Of a DNA stretch of 64,000 nt, positions 17,428 to 26,201 are shown in pieces. Each line of letters starts with the position of its first letter. Positions within the stretch are counted from its first letter, which is position 1. A program made the position numbers and the translations under genes. The notes beneath the pieces were generated by a model. It worked only from the letters and a program-made list of their open reading frames with translations. It was not told the origin of the DNA and did not search any database. The DNA lies in contig NZ_JAPDRA010000001.1 of NCBI RefSeq assembly GCF_026013525.1, positions 62,001 through 126,000 of the forward strand, in the 5' to 3' direction. This stretch comes from Sphingomonas canadensis. Its GTDB lineage: Bacteria; Pseudomonadota; Alphaproteobacteria; Sphingomonadales; Sphingomonadaceae.

Positions 17428-19026
17428 ATGCGCATGACCTATGACTATGTCGTGATCGGCGCAGGGTCGGCGGGATCGGTGATCGCTGCCCGGCTGAGCG
17501 AGGATTCCTCCAACCGGGTGCTACTGATCGAACCCGGCGGGCGCGACCGGAACATCGCGCTTATCATGCCGTTGCTATTCCCCACGCTACGCACCAGCGC
17601 CTTCGACTGGGGGTATCAGACCGATCCGGAGCCTTTCGCGGACGACCGCGTCTTCCCGGCCCCGCGCGGGAAGGTGCTCGGCGGCTCGTCCTCGGTTAAC
17701 GGCATGATCTATTCCCGCGGGCACCCCCGGGACTATGACGAATGGGCCGCGATGGGCGCCCATGGCTGGTCCCATGACGAGGTGCTGCCCTATTTCAAAA
17801 AATCCGAGCGCAACTGGAGGGGCGAAGGCCCGCATCATGGCGGAAACGGGCCGCTCCACGTCACGCAAGGCCGCAGCGACGAGCCTGTCGCCAAGGCGAT
17901 CCGCCAGACCGCGCGATCGATGCAATATCGCGTCCTGGACGATTTCGAGGCGGGAGACCCCGAGGGCTTCGCGCTTCCCGACAGCACCATCCATCGCGGA
18001 CGGCGCGCCAGCGCGTCCAAGGCATTTCTGGCTCCGGCGCGGCGGCGGCCGAACCTGACGGTCATCACCGGCGCGCAGGTGACGAAGATCCTGATCGAGG
18101 GCGGGCGCGCCCGGGGCGCGGAATATGTCCGCGAAGGCCGGGCGGAGATCGCCTATGCCGGGCGCGATACCATCCTGTCGGCTGGCGCCTATGCGTCGCC
18201 CCAGATCCTGCTGCTCTCCGGTATCGGCCCAGCGGAGCACCTGCGCGAAATCGGCGTGCCCGTCACGCTCGACCTGCCGGGTGTCGGTGGCGGGCTGCAG
18301 GAACATCCGCTGGTCCCGATGGGCTTCGCGCTCAAGCGCCCGTCGCGGTTCACCGGCCGGATGCGCGCGGACCGGCTGGCACTGTCGGTCGTCGAATGGC
18401 TGCTGACGGGACGGGGCACCCCCGCCGGCGTGCCGATCAGCAGCTTCGCCTATTACAAGTCGCACCCGGGGATCGCCCGGCCCGATCTCGAGAATGTGTT
18501 CATCGCCACCAATGTCGCCGCGCGCATGTGGTTTCCGGGCGTGCGCGCTCCGGTTCCCGAAATGCTGACATCGCTCAATATGGTGCTCCGGCCGCAAAGC
18601 CGCGGCTTCGTGCGCCTGCGCTCGGCCGATCCGCTCGCGCCACCGCGCATCCAGCTCAACTTCTTCCAGGAGCCCGAGGACCTGCGCCTCATGCGCCACG
18701 CGCTACGCTGGACCCGCGATTTCGTCCGGCAAGGTCCGCTCGCCGATTTTGTCGGCGAAGAGCTGTCCCCGGGTGCCGACGCGCGCACCGACGCCGAACT
18801 CGACGCCGCGATCCGGCGCAGCGTGACCACCGGCCAGCACCCGGCGGGCACCTGCGCGATGGGCGGGGGCGAGGATGCGGTGGTCGATCCGCAACTGCGC
18901 GTGCGCGGGATCGATGGCCTGCGCGTCGCCGATGCCTCGATCATGCCCCGGCTCATCGGCGGCCACACCAACGCGCCTGCGATCATGATCGGCGAAAAGG
19001 CCGCAGCCATGATCCTGGCCGCATAG
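17428..19026 (+). CDS. GMC-family FAD-dependent alcohol oxidoreductase
   Basis: About 532 residues. The FAD-binding GAGSAGS is at 11-17, the GMC signature GGSSSVNGMIYSRG follows around residue 90, and the C-terminal FAD/active-site block has GTCAMG and RVADASIMPRL with HTNAP. Catalytic His/Asn lie in the QHPAGT and GGHTNAP segments. Choline-dehydrogenase-like members oxidise primary alcohols to aldehydes. Start 17428 (or 17434) is chosen because residues then begin directly at the Rossmann strand; a start at 17350 is possible. First gene of the LysR-linked operon, with the aldehyde dehydrogenase 17 bases behind. Confidence 0.87.
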   Translation: MRMTYDYVVIGAGSAGSVIAARLSEDSSNRVLLIEPGGRDRNIALIMPLLFPTLRTSAFDWGYQTDPEPFADDRVFPAPRGKVLGGSSSVNGMIYSRGHPRDYDEWAAMGAHGWSHDEVLPYFKKSERNWRGEGPHHGGNGPLHVTQGRSDEPVAKAIRQTARSMQYRVLDDFEAGDPEGFALPDSTIHRGRRASASKAFLAPARRRPNLTVITGAQVTKILIEGGRARGAEYVREGRAEIAYAGRDTILSAGAYASPQILLLSGIGPAEHLREIGVPVTLDLPGVGGGLQEHPLVPMGFALKRPSRFTGRMRADRLALSVVEWLLTGRGTPAGVPISSFAYYKSHPGIARPDLENVFIATNVAARMWFPGVRAPVPEMLTSLNMVLRPQSRGFVRLRSADPLAPPRIQLNFFQEPEDLRLMRHALRWTRDFVRQGPLADFVGEELSPGADARTDAELDAAIRRSVTTGQHPAGTCAMGGGEDAVVDPQLRVRGIDGLRVADASIMPRLIGGHTNAPAIMIGEKAAAMILAA

Positions 19027-19043
19027 CCCAAGGAGTTCGACCA

Positions 19044-20522
19044 ATGGCGATCAACATAGCCGAACCGACGCGGGCCAGCCTCGATCGCCCCTTCCAGTTG
19101 CTCATCGACGGCGCATGGAGCGACGCGACCGGCGGCGGGCGCCTGGATGTGATCAATCCCGCCGATGGCCAGACGATCGCGACGATACCCGCCGCGGGCG
19201 CGGAGGACGTCGATCGCGCGGTGGCGGCCGCCCGCCGCGCGTTCGAGAGCGGCCCATGGCCCGTCATGCCGCCGGGCGAACGGGCAAAGCTGCTGTGGCG
19301 CATCGCCGACCTGATCGAGGCCCGGCAGGTCGAATTCGCCGAGCTGGAGACCCTCGACAACGGCAAGCCGATCACCATGGCGGGCCGGGTCGACATACCC
19401 GCGTCGGTGGCGGCGCTGCGATACTGGGCCGGCTGGTGCACCAAGATCGCGGGGGAGACGCGCGCCGTCGATCTGCCGGGCGAGTATCTGGCGATGACGT
19501 TGCGCGAACCGGTCGGCGTCGTGGGGCTGATCACGCCCTGGAACTTCCCGTTGATGTCGGCGGTCTCGAAGCTGGGCCCGGCGCTTGCCGCAGGCTGCAC
19601 CGCAGTCCTGAAGCCCGCCGAGCAGACCTCGCTCACCGCGCTGCGCCTTGGCGAGGTGATCCAGGAAGCGGGCATGCCCGCCGGCGTCGTCAACATCGTT
19701 ACCGGGATCGGCGCAGTCGTCGGCGCGGCGCTGGCCGAGCATGACGGCGTGGACAAGATCAGCTTCACCGGATCGACGATGGTAGGCAAATCGCTGATCG
19801 GCGCGGCCCGGGGAAACCTGAAGCGGCTGACGCTCGAACTCGGCGGCAAATCGCCCACGATCATCCTTCCGGACGCGGATATCGGCCGGGCGGTGGCGGG
19901 TGCCGGTAACGCGATCTTTCGCAACAGCGGCCAGGTGTGCGTCGCCGGATCGCGGCTCTATGTCGCGCGCAGCCAGTTCGATCAGGTGCTGGAAGGCCTG
20001 GTGGACTTCGCCGCGCAGTACAAGCTTGGCCCCGGACTGGACCCAAGCACCACCATGGGGCCGCTGGTATCCGACCGGCAGCACGAGCGGGTGCTCGGCC
20101 ACATCGAAAGCGCCCGGGCCGAGGGCGCCAGCGTGATCACCGGCGGCGGATCCTTCGGGAACCGCGGCTTCTTCGTCGAACCGACGATCATCGCCGATGT
20201 TCGCCCGGACATGCGCGTCGTGCAGGATGAGATATTCGGTCCCGTGCTGGTGGCGACCGCAGTGGACGATCTGGACGAGCTCGCGGCGCTCGCCAATGAT
20301 TCGATCTACGGCCTGGCTGCCAGCATCTACACGCGCGACATCTCCGCGGCGTACCGGCTGGCGCGGAAAATCCGGGCGGGGACGATCAATATCAACACCG
20401 GCTCGATCGGCGGCGCCAATCTGCCGTTCGGCGGCTTCAAGCAATCGGGTTGGGGCCGCGAAAATGGCGCCGAGGGGGTCGAGAGCTTCACCGAGCTCAA
20501 GACCGTCGTCACCGCGCTCTGA
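19044..20522 (+). CDS. Aldehyde dehydrogenase
   Basis: A 492-residue NAD(P)-dependent ALDH. ITPWNFPL (cofactor), FTGSTMVGK, the general base Glu265 in ELGGKSP and nucleophile Cys299 in GQVCVAG are all present, so it should be active. AAGGAG precedes the ATG. It would oxidise the aldehyde released by the GMC enzyme, or the aldehyde from an Ltp-type retro-aldol step, to an acid for re-activation by the downstream CoA-transferase. Confidence 0.92.
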   Translation: MAINIAEPTRASLDRPFQLLIDGAWSDATGGGRLDVINPADGQTIATIPAAGAEDVDRAVAAARRAFESGPWPVMPPGERAKLLWRIADLIEARQVEFAELETLDNGKPITMAGRVDIPASVAALRYWAGWCTKIAGETRAVDLPGEYLAMTLREPVGVVGLITPWNFPLMSAVSKLGPALAAGCTAVLKPAEQTSLTALRLGEVIQEAGMPAGVVNIVTGIGAVVGAALAEHDGVDKISFTGSTMVGKSLIGAARGNLKRLTLELGGKSPTIILPDADIGRAVAGAGNAIFRNSGQVCVAGSRLYVARSQFDQVLEGLVDFAAQYKLGPGLDPSTTMGPLVSDRQHERVLGHIESARAEGASVITGGGSFGNRGFFVEPTIIADVRPDMRVVQDEIFGPVLVATAVDDLDELAALANDSIYGLAASIYTRDISAAYRLARKIRAGTININTGSIGGANLPFGGFKQSGWGRENGAEGVESFTELKTVVTAL

Positions 20523-20552
20523 CACCAGATCCAAGCCATTGGGACCAACAGC

Positions 20553-21047
20553 ATGACGCAGACCGATCAGCCTGGCACGGATCAGGACGCATTTCCTCTC
20601 GGCCGTGGCCTGTACTGGCAGGACATGCGGCCCGGCGCGAGATACCGGACCTATACGCGCACCATTACCGAGGCCGATCTGGTCGCCTTCGTCACGCTGA
20701 CGGGCATGATCGACAGCGCCTTTCTGGATGCTACGATCGCGGGCGCGATGGGCGCCCGGCCGGTTCCGGGCGCACTGACCTATTCGATCATCGAAGGGTT
20801 CATCGTCCAGTCGCTCATCCGCGGAACCGGGATCGCGATGCTGGGCTGCACGCAGGAGGCGATCGCGCCGGTGCATGTCGGAGACACGGTGCATGCGATC
20901 ATCGAACTGGACGGCGTGCGCCCTACCTCCAGCGGCAACCGGGCGATCGTCGATTCGACGATCACCATCCTCAATCAGCGCAACGAAGCGGTGCTGCGCT
21001 ACACGTCGCGCCGGATGATCGGCGGCCGGCCGGACGCGGCGGCATGA
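20553..21047 (+). CDS. MaoC-like hot-dog protein, catalytic His not seen
   Basis: 164 residues with a MaoC-type hot-dog fold: ITEADLVAFVTLTGMID, then a loop reading GARPVPGALTY. In active (R)-hydratases the corresponding loop is usually PxAHGML; here Pro stands where His is expected, so hydratase activity is doubtful. C-terminal strand VHVGDTVHAIIEL is conserved. It is coupled to the CaiB gene by ATGA at 21044-21047. It could be a thioesterase-like or structural partner of the CoA-transferase. Function not assigned. Confidence 0.75.
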   Translation: MTQTDQPGTDQDAFPLGRGLYWQDMRPGARYRTYTRTITEADLVAFVTLTGMIDSAFLDATIAGAMGARPVPGALTYSIIEGFIVQSLIRGTGIAMLGCTQEAIAPVHVGDTVHAIIELDGVRPTSSGNRAIVDSTITILNQRNEAVLRYTSRRMIGGRPDAAA

Positions 21048-22210
21048 CGGCCTCCCTTCCCCTTAAGGGCATTCGCGTCATCGACCTGACCACCGTGGCG
21101 ATGGGGCCGATCGCCAGCCAGTGGCTGGGAGATTTCGGCGCCGACGTCATCAAGGTCGAGGCACCCGCGGGCGATTCGACGCGCCACACCGGGCCGGCCA
21201 TCGAGCCCGGCATGGCCGCGATGTTCCTCAGCACCAACCGCAACAAGCGCAGCGTGATGCTCGATTTGACCGAGGCGGCATCGCGCGACGCGCTGGCGCA
21301 GATGATCGGGGGCGCGGATGTGTTCATGCACAATATCCGGCCGCAGAAGCTCGCCAAGCTGGGGCTGGAGCCTGAGAAGCTGATCGCGCGCAATCCGCGC
21401 CTGATCTATGCCGGGCTGCTCGGATTTGGCGAGGCTGGCCCTTATGGCGGGCGGCCCGCCTATGACGACATCATCCAAGGCCTGTCGGGCTGCGCGGACC
21501 TGATGCGCCGCCAGACCGGCGAGCCCCAATATTTCCCGACGATCACCGCCGACAAAACGACCGGACTGGTCGCCGCCATGGCCATCCTTGCCGCGCTGAC
21601 CGGCCGCGCCGCCAGCGGCCGCGGATCGATCGTCGAGATTCCGATGTTCGAGACGATGGTGGGCTTCAACCTCGTCGAGCATCTTTATGGCCGCCAGTTC
21701 GTCCCGTCCCGTGGGGAAACGGGATATCCGCGCGTCCTTTCGCGCCATCGTCGTCCGTACCGGACACTCGACGGCCACATCTGCATGATGCCCTATACGG
21801 ATGCGCACTGGCGGGCATTCTTCGCCGTGGCAGACGCGCCGGAACATGCCGCCGACCCTCGCTTCGCCACCATGTCCGCCCGCACCGCCAATATCGACGC
21901 GCTCTACGCGGTTGCCGCCGATCTGGTATCGCGCAAGAGCAGCGCGCATTGGCTTGCCGCGTGCGATCGGATCGGCCTTCCCGCTTCGCCGGTGCTGTCG
22001 CTCGACGATCTGGCCGAGGATCCGCACCTTCAATCGGTCGGCTTCTTTTCGCGGCTGCACGATCCCGCGCTCGGAGAGCTGCTCATGCCCGGGGTGCCCG
22101 TTCTGTTCGATGGCGAGCGGCCGCCCGTCGGCATGCCGCCCCGGCTGGGCGAACACAACCGGGAGGTGATGGAAGAGTTCGGGATCACGCTGAACGGCGG
22201 ATTGAACTGA
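21044..22210 (+). CDS. CaiB/BaiF family (family III) CoA-transferase
   Basis: 388 residues. LPLKGIRVIDLTTVAMGP and GADVIKVE are the N-terminal CoA-transferase signature. The catalytic aspartate is Asp141 in AYDDIIQG, where the glutamyl/aspartyl-CoA intermediate forms. The enzyme exchanges CoA between an acyl-CoA donor and a free acid, so it can activate the ALDH product without ATP. Last gene of the LysR-linked operon. Sequence just beyond it drops in GC and shows no terminator with a T-tract. Confidence 0.9.
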   Translation: MTASLPLKGIRVIDLTTVAMGPIASQWLGDFGADVIKVEAPAGDSTRHTGPAIEPGMAAMFLSTNRNKRSVMLDLTEAASRDALAQMIGGADVFMHNIRPQKLAKLGLEPEKLIARNPRLIYAGLLGFGEAGPYGGRPAYDDIIQGLSGCADLMRRQTGEPQYFPTITADKTTGLVAAMAILAALTGRAASGRGSIVEIPMFETMVGFNLVEHLYGRQFVPSRGETGYPRVLSRHRRPYRTLDGHICMMPYTDAHWRAFFAVADAPEHAADPRFATMSARTANIDALYAVAADLVSRKSSAHWLAACDRIGLPASPVLSLDDLAEDPHLQSVGFFSRLHDPALGELLMPGVPVLFDGERPPVGMPPRLGEHNREVMEEFGITLNGGLN

Positions 22211-22378
22211 TGGGGTGGATGATCCCGCAGTCTTAGCAACCGCCTGCCATTTGCCGATTGTGGCCGTTGGCGAGATGCCGGATTTCGTCGCGATACTGAA
22301 TAAGGCCTAACGTCCGCCGCCGGATCGCGTTCGCCCTGACAGTTTTCAGCCCGCAGTTCGGTCGGGAACGACACAGCA

Positions 22379-22660
22379 TCAATCTGCGATAGCGAGTTCG
22401 GTCCATAGGGGTTGTTTGTTGCGCGTCTCCATAAAGGTCGCGAAGCCCTCAACATGGGCTGCATCTACCGGCGCACTGAAAGGCCAAAGACTATCGCACT
22501 CGTCGCAAATAAGGATGCGCTCTCCTGTGTCGATTGACGCATCGACAAGTTCTCCTTGCCCGTCGCACATCGGGCATATCTGATGCTCCGCTGTGCCACG
22601 AACCCGAGCATGGTAGGCGGCGAGCCGCTTCTGTACTTCAGCAATTTGACCCATCGGCAT
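22379..22660 (-). CDS. Small zinc-ribbon-like protein, function unknown
   Basis: 93 residues with two Cys pairs, CPMC and CDEC, 22 residues apart, which would bind one zinc. The rest is helical at the N terminus and unrecognised. No signal peptide. Codon use is less GC-biased than the catabolic genes before it. It is the first of three orphan genes between the CoA-transferase and tRNA-Ser. The start could be 22660 or 22654. I do not recognise the family. Confidence 0.55.
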   Translation of the reverse strand: MPMGQIAEVQKRLAAYHARVRGTAEHQICPMCDGQGELVDASIDTGERILICDECDSLWPFSAPVDAAHVEGFATFMETRNKQPLWTELAIAD

Positions 22661-22878
22661 AGACCCGCTTCGCCATCCGATGATCTAACGTGCAGCGATC
22701 GTCCGCAAGTGGTTTGTCCGACTGCTGTTAGCCTTCGCCGATCCATCCCCCACCACACCCCCAATAGGGATATCGCCGGGGCCGCAGGACCGCTTTCGAA
22801 TGACGGGCGAAAAATTCGGGAATTACTCGCGCCGTCCTCGAAGCATCGCGGCGCACTACATGAGGCATCGGGCGGATC

Positions 22879-23367
22879 ATGGGACACGACATTACCGCAG
22901 TTATTGGCTCGCCAGCGGTTGTCGCGCGAGTGGTAAGCGTTGCCGAATGCCCCGCGCCCACTGAATTGAACGGCGGACTGCATATTGCGCCGCTAGGATA
23001 TCAGCAGATCGATAAGCTTACTCGACTGGAGCCGGGAAGGTATTCCGAAGGGTTCAAGTCGTTTTCGGAAGGCCTTCAAGCCGCACTCCTAAAAGCAGTG
23101 GACGGCGGCACCCTAGCATTCGTCGAGACGAATTATTTCGGTGGTACGGGTTCCCAAGCCGCAGCCGTAATCGCAGGTGGAAAAGTTGCGATGCAAGCAG
23201 CGACCGCCGTAACGCGAAATCCGGTGCGTCGAGACGATCCAATCAATTCCGCACTTCGGGCGTTGGGCGTCGAAGCCGCTAGCGGAATGGATGAATTCGA
23301 TACTGTGGGCTTGGGGCGATTTCGGGATTTGGAATCGCTTGGGTTGGACGAGTGGGACGATGAATGA
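22879..23367 (+). CDS. Hypothetical protein
   Basis: 162 residues, unrecognised. It contains YFGGTGSQAAAVIAGGK near the middle (a Gly-rich turn) and an acidic C terminus. The pattern of an N-terminal domain ending in a Gly-rich loop resembles small immunity-type proteins, but this is only an impression. It overlaps the next small gene by 8 bases, suggesting a two-gene unit. Base composition is lower in GC than flanking genes. Confidence 0.55.
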   Translation: MGHDITAVIGSPAVVARVVSVAECPAPTELNGGLHIAPLGYQQIDKLTRLEPGRYSEGFKSFSEGLQAALLKAVDGGTLAFVETNYFGGTGSQAAAVIAGGKVAMQAATAVTRNPVRRDDPINSALRALGVEAASGMDEFDTVGLGRFRDLESLGLDEWDDE

Positions 23368-23539
23368 ACGGGCCGCGCCCAAGCCGCTAGGCAAGGCGCA
23401 TTCGAACATCGTCGCGGAGCAATTTAAGGCGCTTGGCTGGACTCTCACGCACGAGTTTCGCGCCGATGGCGACGGCGAACCCTACGAATATCTGTTCGAA
23501 TGGCAGCGCGAGGGCGAACCTGCATACCCGGCGCGGTAA
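23360..23539 (+). CDS. Small hypothetical protein
   Basis: 59 residues. ATG at 23360 overlaps the previous stop by 8 bases, favouring real coupled translation over the longer out-of-family start at 23291. Contains AEQFKALGWTLTHEF and YEYLFEWQ. No recognised domain. Probably forms a unit with the preceding gene. Confidence 0.5.
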   Translation: MNERAAPKPLGKAHSNIVAEQFKALGWTLTHEFRADGDGEPYEYLFEWQREGEPAYPAR

Positions 23540-23654
23540 CAAATTTTCGCCGAACAGCGCGAAAATTAAGCGCCGAATTATAGTGGCAATTTAGGTGGTA
23601 GGCCGGGTAGCGTTTTCAGAAAATCACCTATTTTCAATTCTTTATGTGATGTTC

Positions 23655-23744
23655 TGGCGGAGACGGAGGGATTCGAACCCTCGATACGGTTTCCCGTATG
23701 ACGCTTTAGCAAAGCGTTGGTTTCAGCCACTCACCCACGTCTCC
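23655..23744 (-). tRNA. tRNA-Ser (anticodon GCT)
   Basis: A 90-nt cloverleaf on the minus strand. Acceptor GGAGACG pairs with CGTCTCC, followed by G and an encoded CCA at 23657-23655. The anticodon loop TTGCTAA has anticodon GCT at 23710-23708. The long variable arm ATACGG-GAAA-CCGTAT is typical of class II tRNA-Ser, and the T-arm GGGTTCGAATCCC is intact. Reads codons AGC/AGU. The block beyond its 3' end (lower coordinates) holds the orphan low-GC genes. Confidence 0.97.
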
Positions 23745-23928
23745 GAGGAAGGCCCGAGCGCCGCGCTATAGCGGGGCAGTTTGCGCGGATCAACGGCCGA
23801 TACGGTGCCCGTGCGCAGCTTTTGCCGACTCGCATGGCCGCGAATTCGACTCGGGTCGTCGCGCGTTCATTGCCGCGACAGGCGGCGGGGCATAGCATCC
23901 GCCAAGCCATTGGTCTGGGGAGGTTTCC

Positions 23929-24669
23929 ATGCGATTGCGCAGGTGGGTTTCGGTGGGCGCCGCCGCAGCGCTGGTGCTGGCCGCCATGCCCGGTTCGGCG
24001 CAGGTGGGGACGATCGATCCCAACAGCGCGATCGATTCGGACCTCGATCCGCCCGCCCCGCCCCGGCAGCAGGAGGCGCCGCCCCAGCCGGACCAGCCCT
24101 ATAACGATCCCTATGCCGCCCCCGCCCCGGGGCAGGAGGCGCCCCCGCCCTCGTCCGATCCGATGAGCGCGCGGCGCCAGGCGACCAACACCTTCCAGCG
24201 CGACGACCTGATCGGCGCGGCGGAGGGCGTGTTCGGCAAGGGCGCATCCGGCCTTGCCCGCATCATCGAGAATATCCTGCGCGATCAGGGCGAGCCCAAC
24301 GCCTATATCGCCGGGCGCGAGGCCGCGGGCGCGATCGTCGTCGGCCTGCGCTATGGCTCGGGCAAGATGTTCCACAAGGTGGAGGGCGAGCGGCCCGTCT
24401 ATTGGACCGGCCCCTCGGTCGGCTTCGATCTGGGCGGCGACGCGACCAAGGTGTTCGTGCTGGTCTACAACCTCTACGACACCCAGGACCTGTACAAGCG
24501 CTATCCCTCGGGCGAGGGGCGCGTCTATCTGGTCGGCGGCTTTTCGGCCACCTATCTGCGCCGCGGCAATGTGGTGCTGATCCCGATCCGGCTGGGCGTC
24601 GGCTGGCGGCTGGGCGTCAACGCCGGCTATATGAAATTCACCGAGAAGAAGCGCTGGCTGCCGTTCTGA
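23929..24669 (+). CDS. eipA: EipA-like envelope integrity protein (DUF1134)
   Basis: 246 residues. Signal peptide at 1-25 (basic start, Ala-rich core, GSA-QV cleavage region), then a Pro/Gln-rich spacer to about residue 80, then the DUF1134 domain with GSGKMFHKV, WTGPSVGFDLGGDATKVF and YNLYDTQDLYKRYP. In Brucella the homologue EipA is a periplasmic small beta-barrel protein needed for envelope integrity. The family is conserved across Alphaproteobacteria, so this is likely core genome. It lies downstream of tRNA-Ser and converges with the KAP NTPase. Confidence 0.85.
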   Translation: MRLRRWVSVGAAAALVLAAMPGSAQVGTIDPNSAIDSDLDPPAPPRQQEAPPQPDQPYNDPYAAPAPGQEAPPPSSDPMSARRQATNTFQRDDLIGAAEGVFGKGASGLARIIENILRDQGEPNAYIAGREAAGAIVVGLRYGSGKMFHKVEGERPVYWTGPSVGFDLGGDATKVFVLVYNLYDTQDLYKRYPSGEGRVYLVGGFSATYLRRGNVVLIPIRLGVGWRLGVNAGYMKFTEKKRWLPF

Positions 24670-24676
24670 ACGGCGC

Positions 24677-26134
24677 TCAGGCGGTGGTGAAGCGCTTCAC
24701 CGTCTGGAGCAGGCGGCGGTAGTTTTCCGGCCGGGCGTAGGATTCGTCTTCATGCGCCAGATCCGGATTGATGAAACGACAGTTTACCACAAGATTTTGA
24801 AGGTCCGGGTCGTATTTTGATAGGAGTTTCGCCCGTATTTTCTGATCCGAGAACTTCGCGAGCAGATCGATGTCGCTGGCGAACTTTTCCGGCCCGTATT
24901 TCTTTGACACAAAATCGAGTGCAAGGCGCCAATCGGGCTCGCCGACGACCGGCGGCAGGCCCGCTTCGCTTTTGATGTGACCGATCAGCAGCGGCAGCAG
25001 ATAGGGTAACAGGATTTTGTGGGGCGCAGACAGGGCGACGCCGGTCTGCAGCATCTCCATCAGTTCGAACGCATCGCGCGCCTTCAACCCATAGAGCCGC
25101 ATATAGGCAGCGATGAACGATGGCGTGTCGTCCGAATCCTGCCCATGCACGTTAATCGCCTCGATGCGCGGCCGGATGAAGCGATCGTCGGCTATTCCAA
25201 GCATCACCACCAGATGCTCGATCAGCGGCTTCAGCTCCGCCTCCCGAAGCGTGTAGCGCCGGTTGAAGAAGCGGCGGAGATACGCCGCGCCGTCGAATCC
25301 GCTGCCATATGCCGCCTTCACCGAATGGCTGAGCTGCTCGCCATGGAGCCCGAGCACGAAGGCGACGCCGGAGACGTCGAACAGATGCTTCACCTCCTCC
25401 AGCAGCTTGATCGCATAGGTAGGGCGGCAGCGGTCCAGTTCGTCGATCACGATGGTGACGGGCAGTTGCATCCCCTCCGCCGCCAGTGCCCGGACCACCT
25501 CAGCCAACCCCTCGCGCATCTCGCGGATCGCCGCCTTCCCTTCGCGAAAACGCTGGATCCGCGACTCCATCGGCGGAGCCACCGCCGCGCCCAGCGCGGT
25601 CGCCGCATCGTCGGCGATGCCCGATCCTGCCCCTTTCAACGCATCCGTCCGAACGTCCTTCGAGACCTCGTCGGCCCCGGCCACCACCTCGCCCGCCGCA
25701 TCGACAGCGCCCTGGGTGATCAGAAGTCCGACCGCGCGTCTGGCCAGGCCCATCCCGACGATCGTCGCAACGCGCCCCGCCTTGGCGCGAAAACGCGCCA
25801 TTCTGTCGGCAACTGTCTTGGATTTGGCGGTCCAGGGCTTGAGCGCTTCCTCCAGCGTCGCCGCCAGCGCAACCAGCGGTTCGTCTTCAAGGTCGTCCAC
25901 CCAAGCGTCCACGAAGGCGACGGCGTGGCCGGTCGTGCGCATGTGACGAACAAATCGCCTCAGGAAGAAGGACTTGCCCTGGCCATAGGCGGCATCGACG
26001 GCCAGAACATGGGCATGCCCATCGTCACGCAGCGGCGGCCGGGAAGCGACGCTTTCAAGATAGCCGATCAGATCTTCCGCTTCTGGTCTGCGCCCCAGAA
26101 AATCATCCGCCCAGATTTCTTCGATCGTTTCCAT
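24677..26134 (-). CDS. KAP-family P-loop NTPase
   Basis: 485 residues. Walker A AAYGQGKSFF (GQGKS at 51-55) and Walker B/KAP signature VIDELDRCRP (about 229-238) with an LGLHGEQLSHSV sensor segment and FFNRRYTL. The insert at 110-200 between the two motifs, where many KAP proteins carry membrane helices, is only mildly hydrophobic. KAP NTPases include phage-exclusion proteins such as PifA and appear in defence contexts, but many are uncharacterised. It stands alone between EipA and dihydroorotase, with no toxin or nuclease partner visible. Confidence 0.83.
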   Translation of the reverse strand: METIEEIWADDFLGRRPEAEDLIGYLESVASRPPLRDDGHAHVLAVDAAYGQGKSFFLRRFVRHMRTTGHAVAFVDAWVDDLEDEPLVALAATLEEALKPWTAKSKTVADRMARFRAKAGRVATIVGMGLARRAVGLLITQGAVDAAGEVVAGADEVSKDVRTDALKGAGSGIADDAATALGAAVAPPMESRIQRFREGKAAIREMREGLAEVVRALAAEGMQLPVTIVIDELDRCRPTYAIKLLEEVKHLFDVSGVAFVLGLHGEQLSHSVKAAYGSGFDGAAYLRRFFNRRYTLREAELKPLIEHLVVMLGIADDRFIRPRIEAINVHGQDSDDTPSFIAAYMRLYGLKARDAFELMEMLQTGVALSAPHKILLPYLLPLLIGHIKSEAGLPPVVGEPDWRLALDFVSKKYGPEKFASDIDLLAKFSDQKIRAKLLSKYDPDLQNLVVNCRFINPDLAHEDESYARPENYRRLLQTVKRFTTA

Positions 26135-26201
26135 GCGAACATGCTAGCCGACCTTCCCGCGATCCGGCCAGTAGTCGCACATCATGCCCGCAACTTGCGC
26201 C

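Noticed and set aside
17428..20522. Polyethylene-glycol degradation (peg) operon
   Set aside because: GMC oxidase plus aldehyde dehydrogenase recalls pegA/pegC, but the peg TonB receptor, transporter, ligase and AraC regulator are not adjacent and MaoC/CaiB genes are extra. Motifs alone do not support it.
18453..20894. 813-codon open frame on the minus strand
   Set aside because: It is antisense to the GMC oxidoreductase and aldehyde dehydrogenase genes, both of which have full motifs. High GC leaves the opposite strand free of stops; composition is Arg/Ala/Gly-rich with no domain.
23580..23654. Second attachment site for an integrated element at tRNA-Ser
   Set aside because: No duplicate of the tRNA 3' end was seen between 22.2 and 23.65 kb, and no integrase gene, so integration is only suggested.
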